From: Ruminococcaceae bacterium UBA1213
Lineage (GTDB): Bacteria > Bacillota > Clostridia > Oscillospirales > Acutalibacteraceae
Length of the DNA: 9,937 bases
Assembly (NCBI GenBank): GCA_002309275.1
Contig: DBXL01000226.1
Location: 8,387 to 18,323, forward strand
Reading direction: 5' to 3'
Below, piece by piece: positions 1-7,533 of this stretch. Each line of letters starts with the position of its first letter. Within the stretch, counting starts at the first letter, position 1. A model generated the notes under the pieces. The model was not told the DNA's origin, did no database searches, and saw nothing but the letters and a program-made list of their open reading frames with translations. The translations under genes were made by a program, and so were the position numbers.

Positions 1-1131
1 CCGACAGAGCAGGAGCCGAATGCTGTTTCATACGAGAATGTAACTGTTGATACTCATACTGTAAATGGTTATGAATATGTTCGTGTAAAGTATGGTGATG
101 AATATTACTATGCAATGGCGAAAATAGGAAATCAGTACAACTATGTTACAAAGGAGAATAATAAGTATTATATCGTAACAGGTACGGAGTCGGTCATTCC
201 TACGAGTGAGCTTGAAAATAAAAATGAATGGTATATTCATGTAGATGACGCATATATTCAGGTAACTGCCGAGGACAATGAACTCAAAGTCAATGGAACG
301 GCTGTAAAATATGAATATGTAAATGGTTTCGTGCGTATAGAGTACAATAACAATTACTACTATGTGCAGAAAAAGTTCAGTGATGAAAACAATGATACAT
401 ACTATTATGTTTTCGTTAAAGACGGAGATTATTATGTTATCACGGACAATGGCGACATAGTTGAGGAAAACCTGTTTGACACAAGATACCAGATAGTCTA
501 TGACAAAGCATATATCAACGGTGATAAAGTCGAGAATGTCACGATTGACGGCAAAAAATACTATGTTGCAAAGACCGTTAAGATAGGTGACAGCTATTAT
601 CCCATAAAGGACAGAATGTATTATGATGACGGTTGGTATAAAACTGATATACTTAAAGACGATAACGGCTATTATACAGAAGATTATCAACATAATCGTA
701 CAGATATTGAGGTAGATCAGGGTGTTGTAACAGTCGGAGATGATACCTATGATGTACTGTACGGCGGATATATTGAGTATAATGGCAATACATGGTATGT
801 AACAGAAAATGAAAACGGTGAAAGTGTTGTGTATGCCGGCTGGTACTCTAATGAATACCATGTTACAAATGAAAAAGTTGTTACTATCGGAAATGAAGAT
901 TATCCCGTAAAGACAAAGAAATATTACATTGGCAGTGACGGTAAAAAGCATACTATATACGACGGTACGAACAGCTATTATATCCATGTCAATGGTTCAA
1001 ATCAGCTTGTAACGGTAAGTCACGGTGTCGTAAAACTTCCTGATAATAGTGTCTATCAGGTAATGTATGAGGATTACATAAAGTATAATGACAGAGATTA
1101 TACAGTAGAATCTTCCGAAGAAATACAGACA
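1..1131 (+). repeat. Tyrosine-rich beta-hairpin repeat region of the surface protein
   Basis: Protein-level repeats. Of the first 157 visible residues 24 are tyrosine, many in YYY or YY runs. A loose unit recurs: a GVV or similar strand, a G/N-D turn, Y-x-V, then YI-x-YN and Y-x-V. Clear copies include the stretch ending YIEYNGNTWYV (about residues 235-265) and the one ending YIKYNDRDYTV (about residues 340-370). An earlier, more diverged copy ends FVRIEYNNNYYYV (about 110-122). I do not recognise a named family. Short alternating strands and turns suggest an extended beta solenoid or stacked hairpins, which is inference. Confidence 0.6.
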
Positions 1132-4100
1132 CAGAATACTGTCAACAAGGCAAAGGCAAGTGTTGCAAAGACATGGAATGATGAAAATGACAAGTATTCC
1201 ACAAGACCGCATTCCGTGATGTACGAGATACAGTACAGACCGCAGGACGAAACGGAAGAATGGCAGAATGTTGATGAAAACTGGCTCTTTGACGCATATA
1301 AAGACAGTATTGCCAATGCTAATAAGCTTTCTGCAATAGAGTATCAGACAGTTTCCGAAGAAAAACCTTACTTCAAGTTTGACGGCGAAAAGTACTATGT
1401 CAAGACGGATATTGATAGAAAGTATGTCAAAATCGGCGGTGAGATAGTTTATATCAACAATAATAAATTAAAGCTGGGCAGTACAGAATATGACTATACT
1501 CCAAACAGTACAACTATTATTCTGGGAGAGTTCAGTGTTCAGTCACCTATTGACAGCGGAAATGATTTTGTTGAGCTGAACGGTCAGAGGATATATGTCA
1601 CCGAAACGACAGATAATACCAATCCTGAAAATCCCGTTGTGACAAAGACTGTAAACGTGAATGAAGATGATAAGTTTACTGTAAGTAATGATAAAGTCAA
1701 TATCACTCTCACAGTCAAGGCAGAGAAATATTCCGCAGATGTCAAGCTGAAAAACGGCAGTTATTATTACACGGTTGACGGAGTGGACAAATCTGTTACA
1801 AGTGAACAGCTTTATATTCAGGGAACTGCCGAAAATCCGACAGCCAATGTAAGAAGAGAGGTCAATAACAAAATATCTGTTACAAAGAATGGCAATAATT
1901 TGGAATTGAATATTTATAAAAATGACAATTCCACTGTTGACAGAACAGAAAAAGCCAAGACTTCCGAAAAAGTGTATATCAAGGTTGATTTGAACGAGGA
2001 TAAGGCAGTACCGAAACTTCTCATTAACAAGCTTCCGAGTGCCGACTCACAGAACCGTACACTTGAATACAGATTTGTAGAGAGTTACCTGTATTACAAA
2101 GGTGCAACGTCTGACAAAGATGTATATGTTGCAATGCCGTCTGAGAATTCTCTTTACAGCAAGACGGAAAAGACTTCAAGAGATGAAACGGGCGATTATC
2201 CGAGTGACGACACGGCTGTGACAAATAAAATTGAAACAGTAAGCCTGAAAGTCAAAAAGACGTGGGGCGAAGATGATTATAACATAGCCAAGAGTGTAAA
2301 GTCCGTGCAGTTTGAAATTCAGCGAAGAGTGAAAGACGGTACAGCATACACCGACTGGGAAACGGTAAATTATATTGATGAAAGCACATCAAAGACTTGT
2401 GCAGGTAATATAGAGATTTCATGGGGTGATACCGTTCATACTACCGAAAGCAAGTATAATTCCGATACAGGCTGGACAGGCTTGCCGAAGTATGATAATC
2501 TCAACCGTGAATATGAGTACCGTGCAGTTGAAAAGAGTATCACACCGCCCGGCGAAGATGCACAGGCTGTTGCAGTAAAGAGTGAAAACGGTACTGACGG
2601 CGTAGTCGGAGGATTTAACTATTCAAGCTATCACGACAGGTCAAGGGATAACAACGGAGATGTCACGGCATACAACTCTATTTTGACAAATACACCCGTT
2701 GTATCGAAATTGGCTGTTACAAAAGAGTGGATAGATGAACATGACAGAGATAACCCCCGTACAGCCATAACTCTTGAACTGACGGCTAAATCAATCTCAA
2801 AAGGTGCAAACGGTGAAACGATTGAAACACCTGTTACAGTTCCCGATGACAGAAAGACTATATCTGTAGAAAATATGTATGTAGTTGGACAGTCATCGGA
2901 ATCAAAGAAGGTTACGGAAGGCAACCGTTCATATTATCCCGATAACTACTATTATGTATGGTATAACCTGCCGACACACGATGCACAGGGCAATCCGATA
3001 TTATACACGATTTCCGAAACAAAGAATACAGATTATGCAACACAGGCTCGTGTAACGGATTACAGTACAGTTGACGGCAACAATTCCACCTACAAAGATT
3101 ATGAATACACAGACCGCACCGACAGCAAGAAAAAAGCTGTTGAAACGAATGAAATGTATATTCTGACAGAGGGCGAAAACGGTGCTTTGACAAAATTTGC
3201 TGTAACGAAGCAGGGCAACGGAGAGCTTACTGCAACCATTAACGGACATGAATATATAGCCGATAGTGCAAACATGGAAATGTATATTCCGATAGGCGAT
3301 AAGAGATATTTCGTGATGATGGATATTCCAAGTCAGAAGTATGTTGAGATAGGCGATTCAAAAGTATATGTCAATAACAATAAGATTACTCTTGACAATA
3401 CAGAATTTGCTTTAAACGCTGACGGAACGATTGCGACAGGAAGCGAGACTTATAATGTTTCGGCTGACGGTAAAATCACCGTGAACGGACAGAGCATTTT
3501 GGTGCAGACAGATGAGAATGACGAGAAGTATGTCATTGTAAACGGACAGCGTTTTGACGTTGCGGATAACAACAGTACAAAGCAGGTTACAATAAAAGAC
3601 CTTGTTCTGAAGTCAGCGACTGTTTCACCGAAGATAGACTTTGTTGATAAAGATGCCGAAAACGGCAGAGTTTATGCAAGCACATATCTGAGAGAGGCGG
3701 AAGTCACTCCCGACTTCAAAAACAGCATTTTCACAGGTGCAAATAAATCCAATTCAGCAACCTATGACAAAGACAGCTTTGAAAGCAATCCGTCAAATTA
3801 TTCTTCTCAGGAATACGGACAGCTTAGTGATGTTACGAAGATAGACTTTAAAGATGTTTATGTTCCGAAAACAGTTGACATTGATGTCATCAAACGTTGG
3901 GAAGGCGATGAAGAAGTTTATGCACAGTCAAGACCGCCTCAGGGTGTTGAATATGTCATACAGTACAGGATAGTGGGCTTGACAAATGAAAGTGATTGGC
4001 ATGATATACCGTTCCAGCCGTCTGCCGATGTTGCTAATGAACAGGCTTGGAAGACGATTTATTCCGATGAATTGTCAAGTCAGGACTATACATCTCATAA

Positions 4101-4962
4101 TACTGTAGGTACAGCCCCTGAAAATGCAACTGATGAAGACTTGCGTAATATTGATTGGAATATCAAGTGGGAAGGCTTGCCGATATATGAAAGAGGCATG
4201 GTAGGAGTAAAGTTTGAATACCGTGTGCTTGAAAAAGGCATCAGTTATGCGAATGGTCTGAACGGACTTTTCAACTATGCAACAACTTATAACGGCGACT
4301 TGAACAGCGAAAAATACTTGCCCGATCCTCTTACCCCGACAGATGAGCATGAAAATCAGACTTTCACGGAAACTATCTACAATTCACTGAGAATGTTGGT
4401 ATTCAAAAAAGTTGTTGATCCGGGATATATCGGTGAATTGCCCGAAACGGGAAATGATATTTACCATAAGGAATTTGAATTCACCATCAAAGTCAGGGAT
4501 ATAAGCATGGAGCAGGGTGTAACTTCACAGGATCATATCAAGGTGCAGAAGGTTTCCGGAAACAGCACTACGAATATAACGCTTGATGAAAACGGCATGG
4601 CAAATGTCACATTAAAGCATAATGATGAAATTTCGGTATTCAATTTCTATCAGGGCATACAGTACGAGATCAAGGAAAAGGATTATACCGAAATGGGACT
4701 GAAAGCCTATGTACAGGTAGATGACGGTGAAGAAGAACTTATGCGGAAAACTTCTGACGGCAAAATGACAAAAGCGGGAACTCTTGATTCACATATTCAC
4801 TCGATTGTTGTTACCAACAGAGTTTTAGGTCTTCCTGCAACAGGCGGAAGTGGCGTACAGATATTCTTTGAAATATCGCTTGCATTCATAATGATGGGTT
4901 CAATACTTGGATTGATGTATTGGCTTTCAAGACAAAAGGCTCTTAATGAGCAGATGAACTAA
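1..4962 (+). CDS. LPxTG-anchored surface protein with Cna-B domains (5' partial)
   Basis: The frame is open from base 1, so the N-terminus and signal peptide are outside the window; 1653 residues are visible (numbered here from base 1). Residues 1-380 are a tyrosine-rich set of short beta-hairpin-like repeats. Four Cna-B-type domains follow, each opening with Lys-x-Trp (K390, K753, K908, K1298) and carrying a mid-domain Glu in an EYR-x-x-E-like strand (E694, E844, E1006, E1411). Domains 1, 2 and 4 end in Asn (N742, N897, N1461); domain 3 ends in Asp1285. These are the Lys/Glu/Asn residues of self-forming isopeptide bonds in this family. A fifth pilin-like domain (K1469/K1470, E1559, N1606) precedes LPATG at 1611-1615, a hydrophobic helix and a short charged tail. 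It probably acts as a covalently wall-linked adhesin or stalk; the ligand is unknown. Domains 1 and 3 contain large insertions. No sortase is in view. A two-hairpin terminator follows the stop. Confidence 0.9.
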   Translation, partial: PTEQEPNAVSYENVTVDTHTVNGYEYVRVKYGDEYYYAMAKIGNQYNYVTKENNKYYIVTGTESVIPTSELENKNEWYIHVDDAYIQVTAEDNELKVNGTAVKYEYVNGFVRIEYNNNYYYVQKKFSDENNDTYYYVFVKDGDYYVITDNGDIVEENLFDTRYQIVYDKAYINGDKVENVTIDGKKYYVAKTVKIGDSYYPIKDRMYYDDGWYKTDILKDDNGYYTEDYQHNRTDIEVDQGVVTVGDDTYDVLYGGYIEYNGNTWYVTENENGESVVYAGWYSNEYHVTNEKVVTIGNEDYPVKTKKYYIGSDGKKHTIYDGTNSYYIHVNGSNQLVTVSHGVVKLPDNSVYQVMYEDYIKYNDRDYTVESSEEIQTQNTVNKAKASVAKTWNDENDKYSTRPHSVMYEIQYRPQDETEEWQNVDENWLFDAYKDSIANANKLSAIEYQTVSEEKPYFKFDGEKYYVKTDIDRKYVKIGGEIVYINNNKLKLGSTEYDYTPNSTTIILGEFSVQSPIDSGNDFVELNGQRIYVTETTDNTNPENPVVTKTVNVNEDDKFTVSNDKVNITLTVKAEKYSADVKLKNGSYYYTVDGVDKSVTSEQLYIQGTAENPTANVRREVNNKISVTKNGNNLELNIYKNDNSTVDRTEKAKTSEKVYIKVDLNEDKAVPKLLINKLPSADSQNRTLEYRFVESYLYYKGATSDKDVYVAMPSENSLYSKTEKTSRDETGDYPSDDTAVTNKIETVSLKVKKTWGEDDYNIAKSVKSVQFEIQRRVKDGTAYTDWETVNYIDESTSKTCAGNIEISWGDTVHTTESKYNSDTGWTGLPKYDNLNREYEYRAVEKSITPPGEDAQAVAVKSENGTDGVVGGFNYSSYHDRSRDNNGDVTAYNSILTNTPVVSKLAVTKEWIDEHDRDNPRTAITLELTAKSISKGANGETIETPVTVPDDRKTISVENMYVVGQSSESKKVTEGNRSYYPDNYYYVWYNLPTHDAQGNPILYTISETKNTDYATQARVTDYSTVDGNNSTYKDYEYTDRTDSKKKAVETNEMYILTEGENGALTKFAVTKQGNGELTATINGHEYIADSANMEMYIPIGDKRYFVMMDIPSQKYVEIGDSKVYVNNNKITLDNTEFALNADGTIATGSETYNVSADGKITVNGQSILVQTDENDEKYVIVNGQRFDVADNNSTKQVTIKDLVLKSATVSPKIDFVDKDAENGRVYASTYLREAEVTPDFKNSIFTGANKSNSATYDKDSFESNPSNYSSQEYGQLSDVTKIDFKDVYVPKTVDIDVIKRWEGDEEVYAQSRPPQGVEYVIQYRIVGLTNESDWHDIPFQPSADVANEQAWKTIYSDELSSQDYTSHNTVGTAPENATDEDLRNIDWNIKWEGLPIYERGMVGVKFEYRVLEKGISYANGLNGLFNYATTYNGDLNSEKYLPDPLTPTDEHENQTFTETIYNSLRMLVFKKVVDPGYIGELPETGNDIYHKEFEFTIKVRDISMEQGVTSQDHIKVQKVSGNSTTNITLDENGMANVTLKHNDEISVFNFYQGIQYEIKEKDYTEMGLKAYVQVDDGEEELMRKTSDGKMTKAGTLDSHIHSIVVTNRVLGLPATGGSGVQIFFEISLAFIMMGSILGLMYWLSRQKALNEQMN
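1369..1491 (+). repeat. Inserted module copy 1 (inside Cna-B domain 1)
   Basis: Residues 457-497 match residues 1095-1136 in the same protein. The shared core is Y-V/F at 465-467, D-I at 470-471, KYV-x-IG at 474-479, VY-x-NNNK at 483-489, and L-x-x-TE at 492-496. The copy sits between the opening strands of Cna-B domain 1 (K390) and its Glu-bearing strand (E694). The surrounding insert, roughly residues 430-660, also carries further short hairpin units such as the ELNGQRIYV stretch near nt 1573-1602. Confidence 0.75.
3283..3408 (+). repeat. Inserted module copy 2 (inside Cna-B domain 3)
   Basis: Residues 1095-1136 are the second copy of the module at nt 1369-1491: KYV-x-IG at 1113-1118, VYVNNNK at 1122-1128, L-x-x-TE at 1131-1135. 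The alignment needs one single-residue gap. Unlike copy 1, it lies after the Glu-bearing strand (E1006) and before the closing strand (D1285). It is followed by more units of the same flavour, with VNGQ repeated near nt 3484 and nt 3538. Confidence 0.75.
4831..4959 (+). other. Cell-wall sorting signal (LPATG)
   Basis: The signal is LPATG at residues 1611-1615, then a Gly/Ser spacer, a hydrophobic stretch (about 1619-1642) and a short tail starting with Arg1644 and Lys1646. A sortase would cut between Thr1614 and Gly1615 and join the protein to peptidoglycan or to another pilin. The tail is less basic than usual and ends Asn-Glu-Gln-Met-Asn. Confidence 0.9.
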
Positions 4963-4999
4963 AAAAAGACGGTTCGGAATACTATCCGAGCCGTTTTTT
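4963..4999 (+). terminator. Rho-independent terminator of the surface-protein gene
   Basis: A 10-bp stem (4969-4978 with 4985-4994, one G-T wobble) encloses a 6-nt loop. An A-tract begins right after the stop codon and a T-tract follows at 4994-4999. The A and T tracts extend the stem, so it can work in either direction. Confidence 0.9.
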
Positions 5000-5007
5000 A
5001 ATGCCAC

Positions 5008-5041
5008 AAAAAAGCCTGACATAAAAGTGTCAGGCTTTTTT
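5008..5041. terminator. Second, bidirectional terminator between convergent genes
   Basis: An 8-bp perfect GC-rich stem (5014-5021 with 5028-5035) has a 6-nt loop. It is extended by A6 (5008-5013) pairing with T6 (5036-5041), giving 14 bp in all. It lies 43 bp beyond the stop of the minus-strand regulator, so it can terminate that gene and also back up the terminator at 4963-4999. Confidence 0.9.
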
Positions 5042-5083
5042 GCAAGGTAATATCATGAAAAAAAACATACTTGTAATTAAAAT

Positions 5084-5524
5084 TCAATCAGAGAGCTTTT
5101 TAAGGACATCATAAAGCAGACTGTGCAGCTGCTGAAATTTTTCAGGCTCAAGACCAAATTCTTTGGCAACATGTCCGGCAAGGCTTTTACATTTCTCTTC
5201 AATGCTATAAGCCTTTTCTGTAAGAGAAACGATAACGACTCTTTCATCTTTTCTGCTTCTCTGACGGGTAATATACCCCTCTTTTTCCATTTTTTTAAGC
5301 AGAGGGGTAAGAGTACCGTTATCAAGAAAAAGTACCCTTCCAAGCTCGCAAACAGGGATACTGTTGTTTTCCCAGAGTGCCATAAGAACGAGATACTGTG
5401 TGTATGTAAGATTCAGCGGTTTAAGATAGGGCTGATAAAGTGATATGACCTTTCTTGAAACAACGTACAGCGGAAAGCCAAGCTGTTTTTCAAGTTTCCA
5501 AACGTCTTCTTCCTGTTTACTCAT
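5084..5524 (-). CDS. MarR-family regulator, OhrR-like, lacking the sensing cysteine
   Basis: The 146-residue product matches OhrR-type MarR proteins in length and layout. It has the N-terminal helix segment LEKQLGFPLYVVSR (11-24), the TYTQYLVLMALWE helix (40-52), a recognition helix LDNGTLTPLLKKMEKEGYI (67-85) and the wing with D93, E94 and R95. In Bacillus OhrR a reactive cysteine near position 15 sits between Leu and Phe and is held by two tyrosines. Here that position is Gly16 (GGC, bases 5477-5479), while both tyrosines (Tyr30, Tyr41) are kept. The only cysteines are Cys59 and Cys112. It is presumably a DNA-binding dimer, but classical hydroperoxide sensing is doubtful. No ohr peroxidase gene is adjacent. 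A GGAGG site (5531-5535) six bases before the ATG supports the start. It is separated from the ABC operon by a terminator. Confidence 0.9.
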   Translation of the reverse strand: MSKQEEDVWKLEKQLGFPLYVVSRKVISLYQPYLKPLNLTYTQYLVLMALWENNSIPVCELGRVLFLDNGTLTPLLKKMEKEGYITRQRSRKDERVVIVSLTEKAYSIEEKCKSLAGHVAKEFGLEPEKFQQLHSLLYDVLKKLSD

Positions 5525-5554
5525 CTTTTTCCTCCAATATTTATACCTAAAAAT

Positions 5555-5575
5555 ATCATATAATCATTTTATCAT
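5555..5575 (-). promoter_or_regulatory. Possible operator: three ATGAT direct repeats
   Basis: On the minus strand, ATGAT occurs at exactly 8-bp spacing (5571-5575, 5563-5567, 5555-5559). The repeats cover the -10 box and the likely transcription start of the regulator's own gene, so autoregulation is plausible. MarR operators are normally palindromic, and the region is AT-rich, so chance is possible. Confidence 0.35.
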
Positions 5576-5593
5576 CTATACAAAAAAAGTCAA
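5566..5593 (-). promoter_or_regulatory. Sigma-A promoter of the marR-like gene
   Basis: Read on the minus strand, the -35 is TTGACT (5588-5593), the spacer is 16 bp, and the -10 is TAAAAT (5566-5571) preceded by an extended TGA. It lies about 40 bp upstream of the ATG at 5524. Confidence 0.75.
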
Positions 5594-5625
5594 TAGATTT
5601 TTTTAAAAAAATGTGTTTTTTGTTC

Positions 5626-5663
5626 AAAAAAATACAGAGAGTGGAAAAATATCCCACCCTCTG
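5626..5663 (-). terminator. Terminator of the sugar ABC operon
   Basis: A 10-bp stem (5654-5663 with 5635-5644, one G-T wobble) has a 9-nt loop. On the minus strand it is followed by TA and seven T residues (5626-5632). It lies 22 bp after the malG-like stop and isolates the operon from the downstream marR-like gene. Confidence 0.88.
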
Positions 5664-5685
5664 CAAAGATTTTTGACTGACAAGT

Positions 5686-6672
5686 TTATCCCTTTACGGC
5701 ACCTGCAACAACGCCTTTTATGATATACTTCTGACATGAGAAGTAGAAGATAATAATAGGAATGATTGCAAGAACGAGCATAGCCATCATAGCAGCCATG
5801 TCAATAGAGCCGTAACCGCCACGCAGATACTGTATTGCCATAGGCAAAGTTTTCTGTCTGTTGAGAATGAGCGTGGGGAGGAGGTAGTCATTCCATATCC
5901 ACATGGCATTGAGTATGGCAACGGTGATAGCGGAAGGCATCAGTATCGGAAAATCTATCATAAAGAAAGTTCTGATAGGACCGCAGCCGTCTATCATGGC
6001 AGCTTCTTCAATTTCGAGCGGCACGGATTTGATGAATCCGGCGAACATGAATACAGAAAGACCTGCACCAAAGCCGAGATAAATAACGACGATACCAAAC
6101 ATATTATCAAGGCTGAGCTGGTTGGCAACGTATGACATAGGATACATGACCATCTGGAAAGGAACTATCATGGAGAATGCAAACAGGAGATACATTAATT
6201 TGGTGTACCATGTTTTAACTCTTGTGATGAACCATGCACACATGGATGTGCAGAGAATGATGAATGCAACGGAAAAAACGGTTATGAATATAGAGGTGAA
6301 GAATGCAGGGAAGAAGTCGATTTTTTCAATACCGTTGGTATAGTTGTCAAAGCCGACGAAATTGTCACCGCTTGGAAATGCAAAAGGCTCATTGCTGACA
6401 GAAACGTTTGTTTTGAAGCTGTTCATCAAAACGAGGAGGATAGGAAGAATGAAAGCCAGGGAGATGACAACAAGAATGGCAAATTTCACCCAATCCGTGC
6501 CTGTCATGGGAGTTTTGGGTTTGGCGTTGTCATTTTTCTGTTTATCGAGTTCTGCTTTTCTTTCTTTTCTGATTCTTTCCTTGGTGGCACCTTCAACGAA
6601 TTTCTGCCATTCGGAATCGTTGGAGAGATTTTCAACGGGTTCTGTGTTCCAGTTATAAGTCTTTTCAGCCAT
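5686..6672 (-). CDS. CUT1 sugar ABC transporter permease, MalG type
   Basis: This is an inner half-channel of a binding-protein-dependent sugar importer in the cytoplasmic membrane. Six membrane helices are visible at about 62-84, 123-147, 155-177, 190-214, 247-268 and 294-312. The EAA loop that docks the ATPase is at 223-246 (E223-A-A, G229, closing I-L-M-P). The 328 residues are longer than the roughly 275-300 usual for the family. The excess is a hydrophilic, Lys/Glu-rich cytoplasmic N-terminus of about 60 residues before helix 1. The start overlaps the stop of the upstream permease gene by one base (TGATG), and an AAGGAGG site at 6683-6689 supports it. This tight coupling suits equal production of the two permeases. 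The substrate cannot be read from the sequence. No ATPase gene follows; a terminator does. Confidence 0.93.
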   Translation of the reverse strand: MAEKTYNWNTEPVENLSNDSEWQKFVEGATKERIRKERKAELDKQKNDNAKPKTPMTGTDWVKFAILVVISLAFILPILLVLMNSFKTNVSVSNEPFAFPSGDNFVGFDNYTNGIEKIDFFPAFFTSIFITVFSVAFIILCTSMCAWFITRVKTWYTKLMYLLFAFSMIVPFQMVMYPMSYVANQLSLDNMFGIVVIYLGFGAGLSVFMFAGFIKSVPLEIEEAAMIDGCGPIRTFFMIDFPILMPSAITVAILNAMWIWNDYLLPTLILNRQKTLPMAIQYLRGGYGSIDMAAMMAMLVLAIIPIIIFYFSCQKYIIKGVVAGAVKG

Positions 6673-7517
6673 CAGTTTTCGACCTCCTTGCTTCTTGTGA
6701 GGTAGAGCTGTGTAAGAGCGATTGCAGCAACGATAATAAAGAATACAACAGCCTTTGCCTGACCAACGCCCTGATAGCCTACTCTGCCATAGAAAGTATT
6801 GTAGATGTCAAGTGCGAGCATTTGCGTATCCTTTCCGGGAGCACCGGCAGTAAGAGCATAGTTCTGGTCAAAGAGTTTAAACGAGTTGGTAAGGGTGAGG
6901 AACAGACATATTGTAATTGACGGCATGATTTGCGGGAGAGTGACGTGGATAAGTCTTTCCCATGCATTGGCACCGTCAATTTCGGCTGCTTCTATCAGAT
7001 CGGGCGAAATATTTTGTATGCCCGATATGTAAATAATCATCATGTAGCCGATTAACTGCCAGTTCATCAGAATGACGAGTCCCCAGAAGCCGTAATTGGC
7101 ATCGGTGGTAATGGTGGCATTGAAATAGTAAAGTATGCCGTTGATAATCATGCTCCAGATATAGCCGAGAACGATACCGCCTATGAGATTGGGCATGAAG
7201 AATATGGTACGGAAGAAATTAGTACCTTTGATAGCCTTAGTGAGCAGCATTGCAAAAATAAATGCAATAAGATTTATCGTAATAACAGAAACGATAGTAA
7301 ACTTTGTAGTAAACCAGAGTGCATTGAGAAAGTCCTTGTCGTTTGAGAAAGCCTTGATATAGTTGTCAAAACCGACAAATTCCGTTTTCTTAACGGTCTT
7401 GAACTTGCACAGGGAGAGATATAAACCCATTGCAAACGGTACAAGAAAGGCTATTGCAAAAGAAACAAGTGTAGGCAATGCAAACAAGGGAAACCATTTT
7501 TTAATCGCTTTTTCCAT
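6672..7517 (-). CDS. CUT1 sugar ABC transporter permease, MalF/UgpA type
   Basis: This is the partner half-channel of the importer, 281 residues, with six membrane helices at about 10-35, 67-92, 102-128, 143-166, 198-216 and 252-274. The EAA docking loop is complete: E176-A-A, Gly182, then the I-L-P-like close ending at about 199. It lacks the long periplasmic loop of enterobacterial MalF, as is usual for Gram-positive MalF-like proteins. The ATG at 7517 is preceded by GGAGG (7525-7529) at seven bases. It is second in the operon, 305 bp behind the binding-protein gene, and its stop overlaps the next start. Ribosome entry is from its own site inside a repeat-rich leader. Confidence 0.93.
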   Translation of the reverse strand: MEKAIKKWFPLFALPTLVSFAIAFLVPFAMGLYLSLCKFKTVKKTEFVGFDNYIKAFSNDKDFLNALWFTTKFTIVSVITINLIAFIFAMLLTKAIKGTNFFRTIFFMPNLIGGIVLGYIWSMIINGILYYFNATITTDANYGFWGLVILMNWQLIGYMMIIYISGIQNISPDLIEAAEIDGANAWERLIHVTLPQIMPSITICLFLTLTNSFKLFDQNYALTAGAPGKDTQMLALDIYNTFYGRVGYQGVGQAKAVVFFIIVAAIALTQLYLTRSKEVEN

Positions 7518-7533
7518 AAAGCAGCCTCCAAAT

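Noticed and set aside
28..987. Long minus-strand reading frame, about 319 residues, very hydrophobic
   Set aside because: It is antisense to the tyrosine-rich repeats. Tyr codons TAT/TAC read as Ile/Val on the other strand, giving a false membrane-like protein. It has no ribosome site or family resemblance.
5123..5443. Plus-strand reading frame of 106 residues opposite the marR-like gene
   Set aside because: Shadow of a clear MarR-family gene. It has no ribosome site and no recognisable product.
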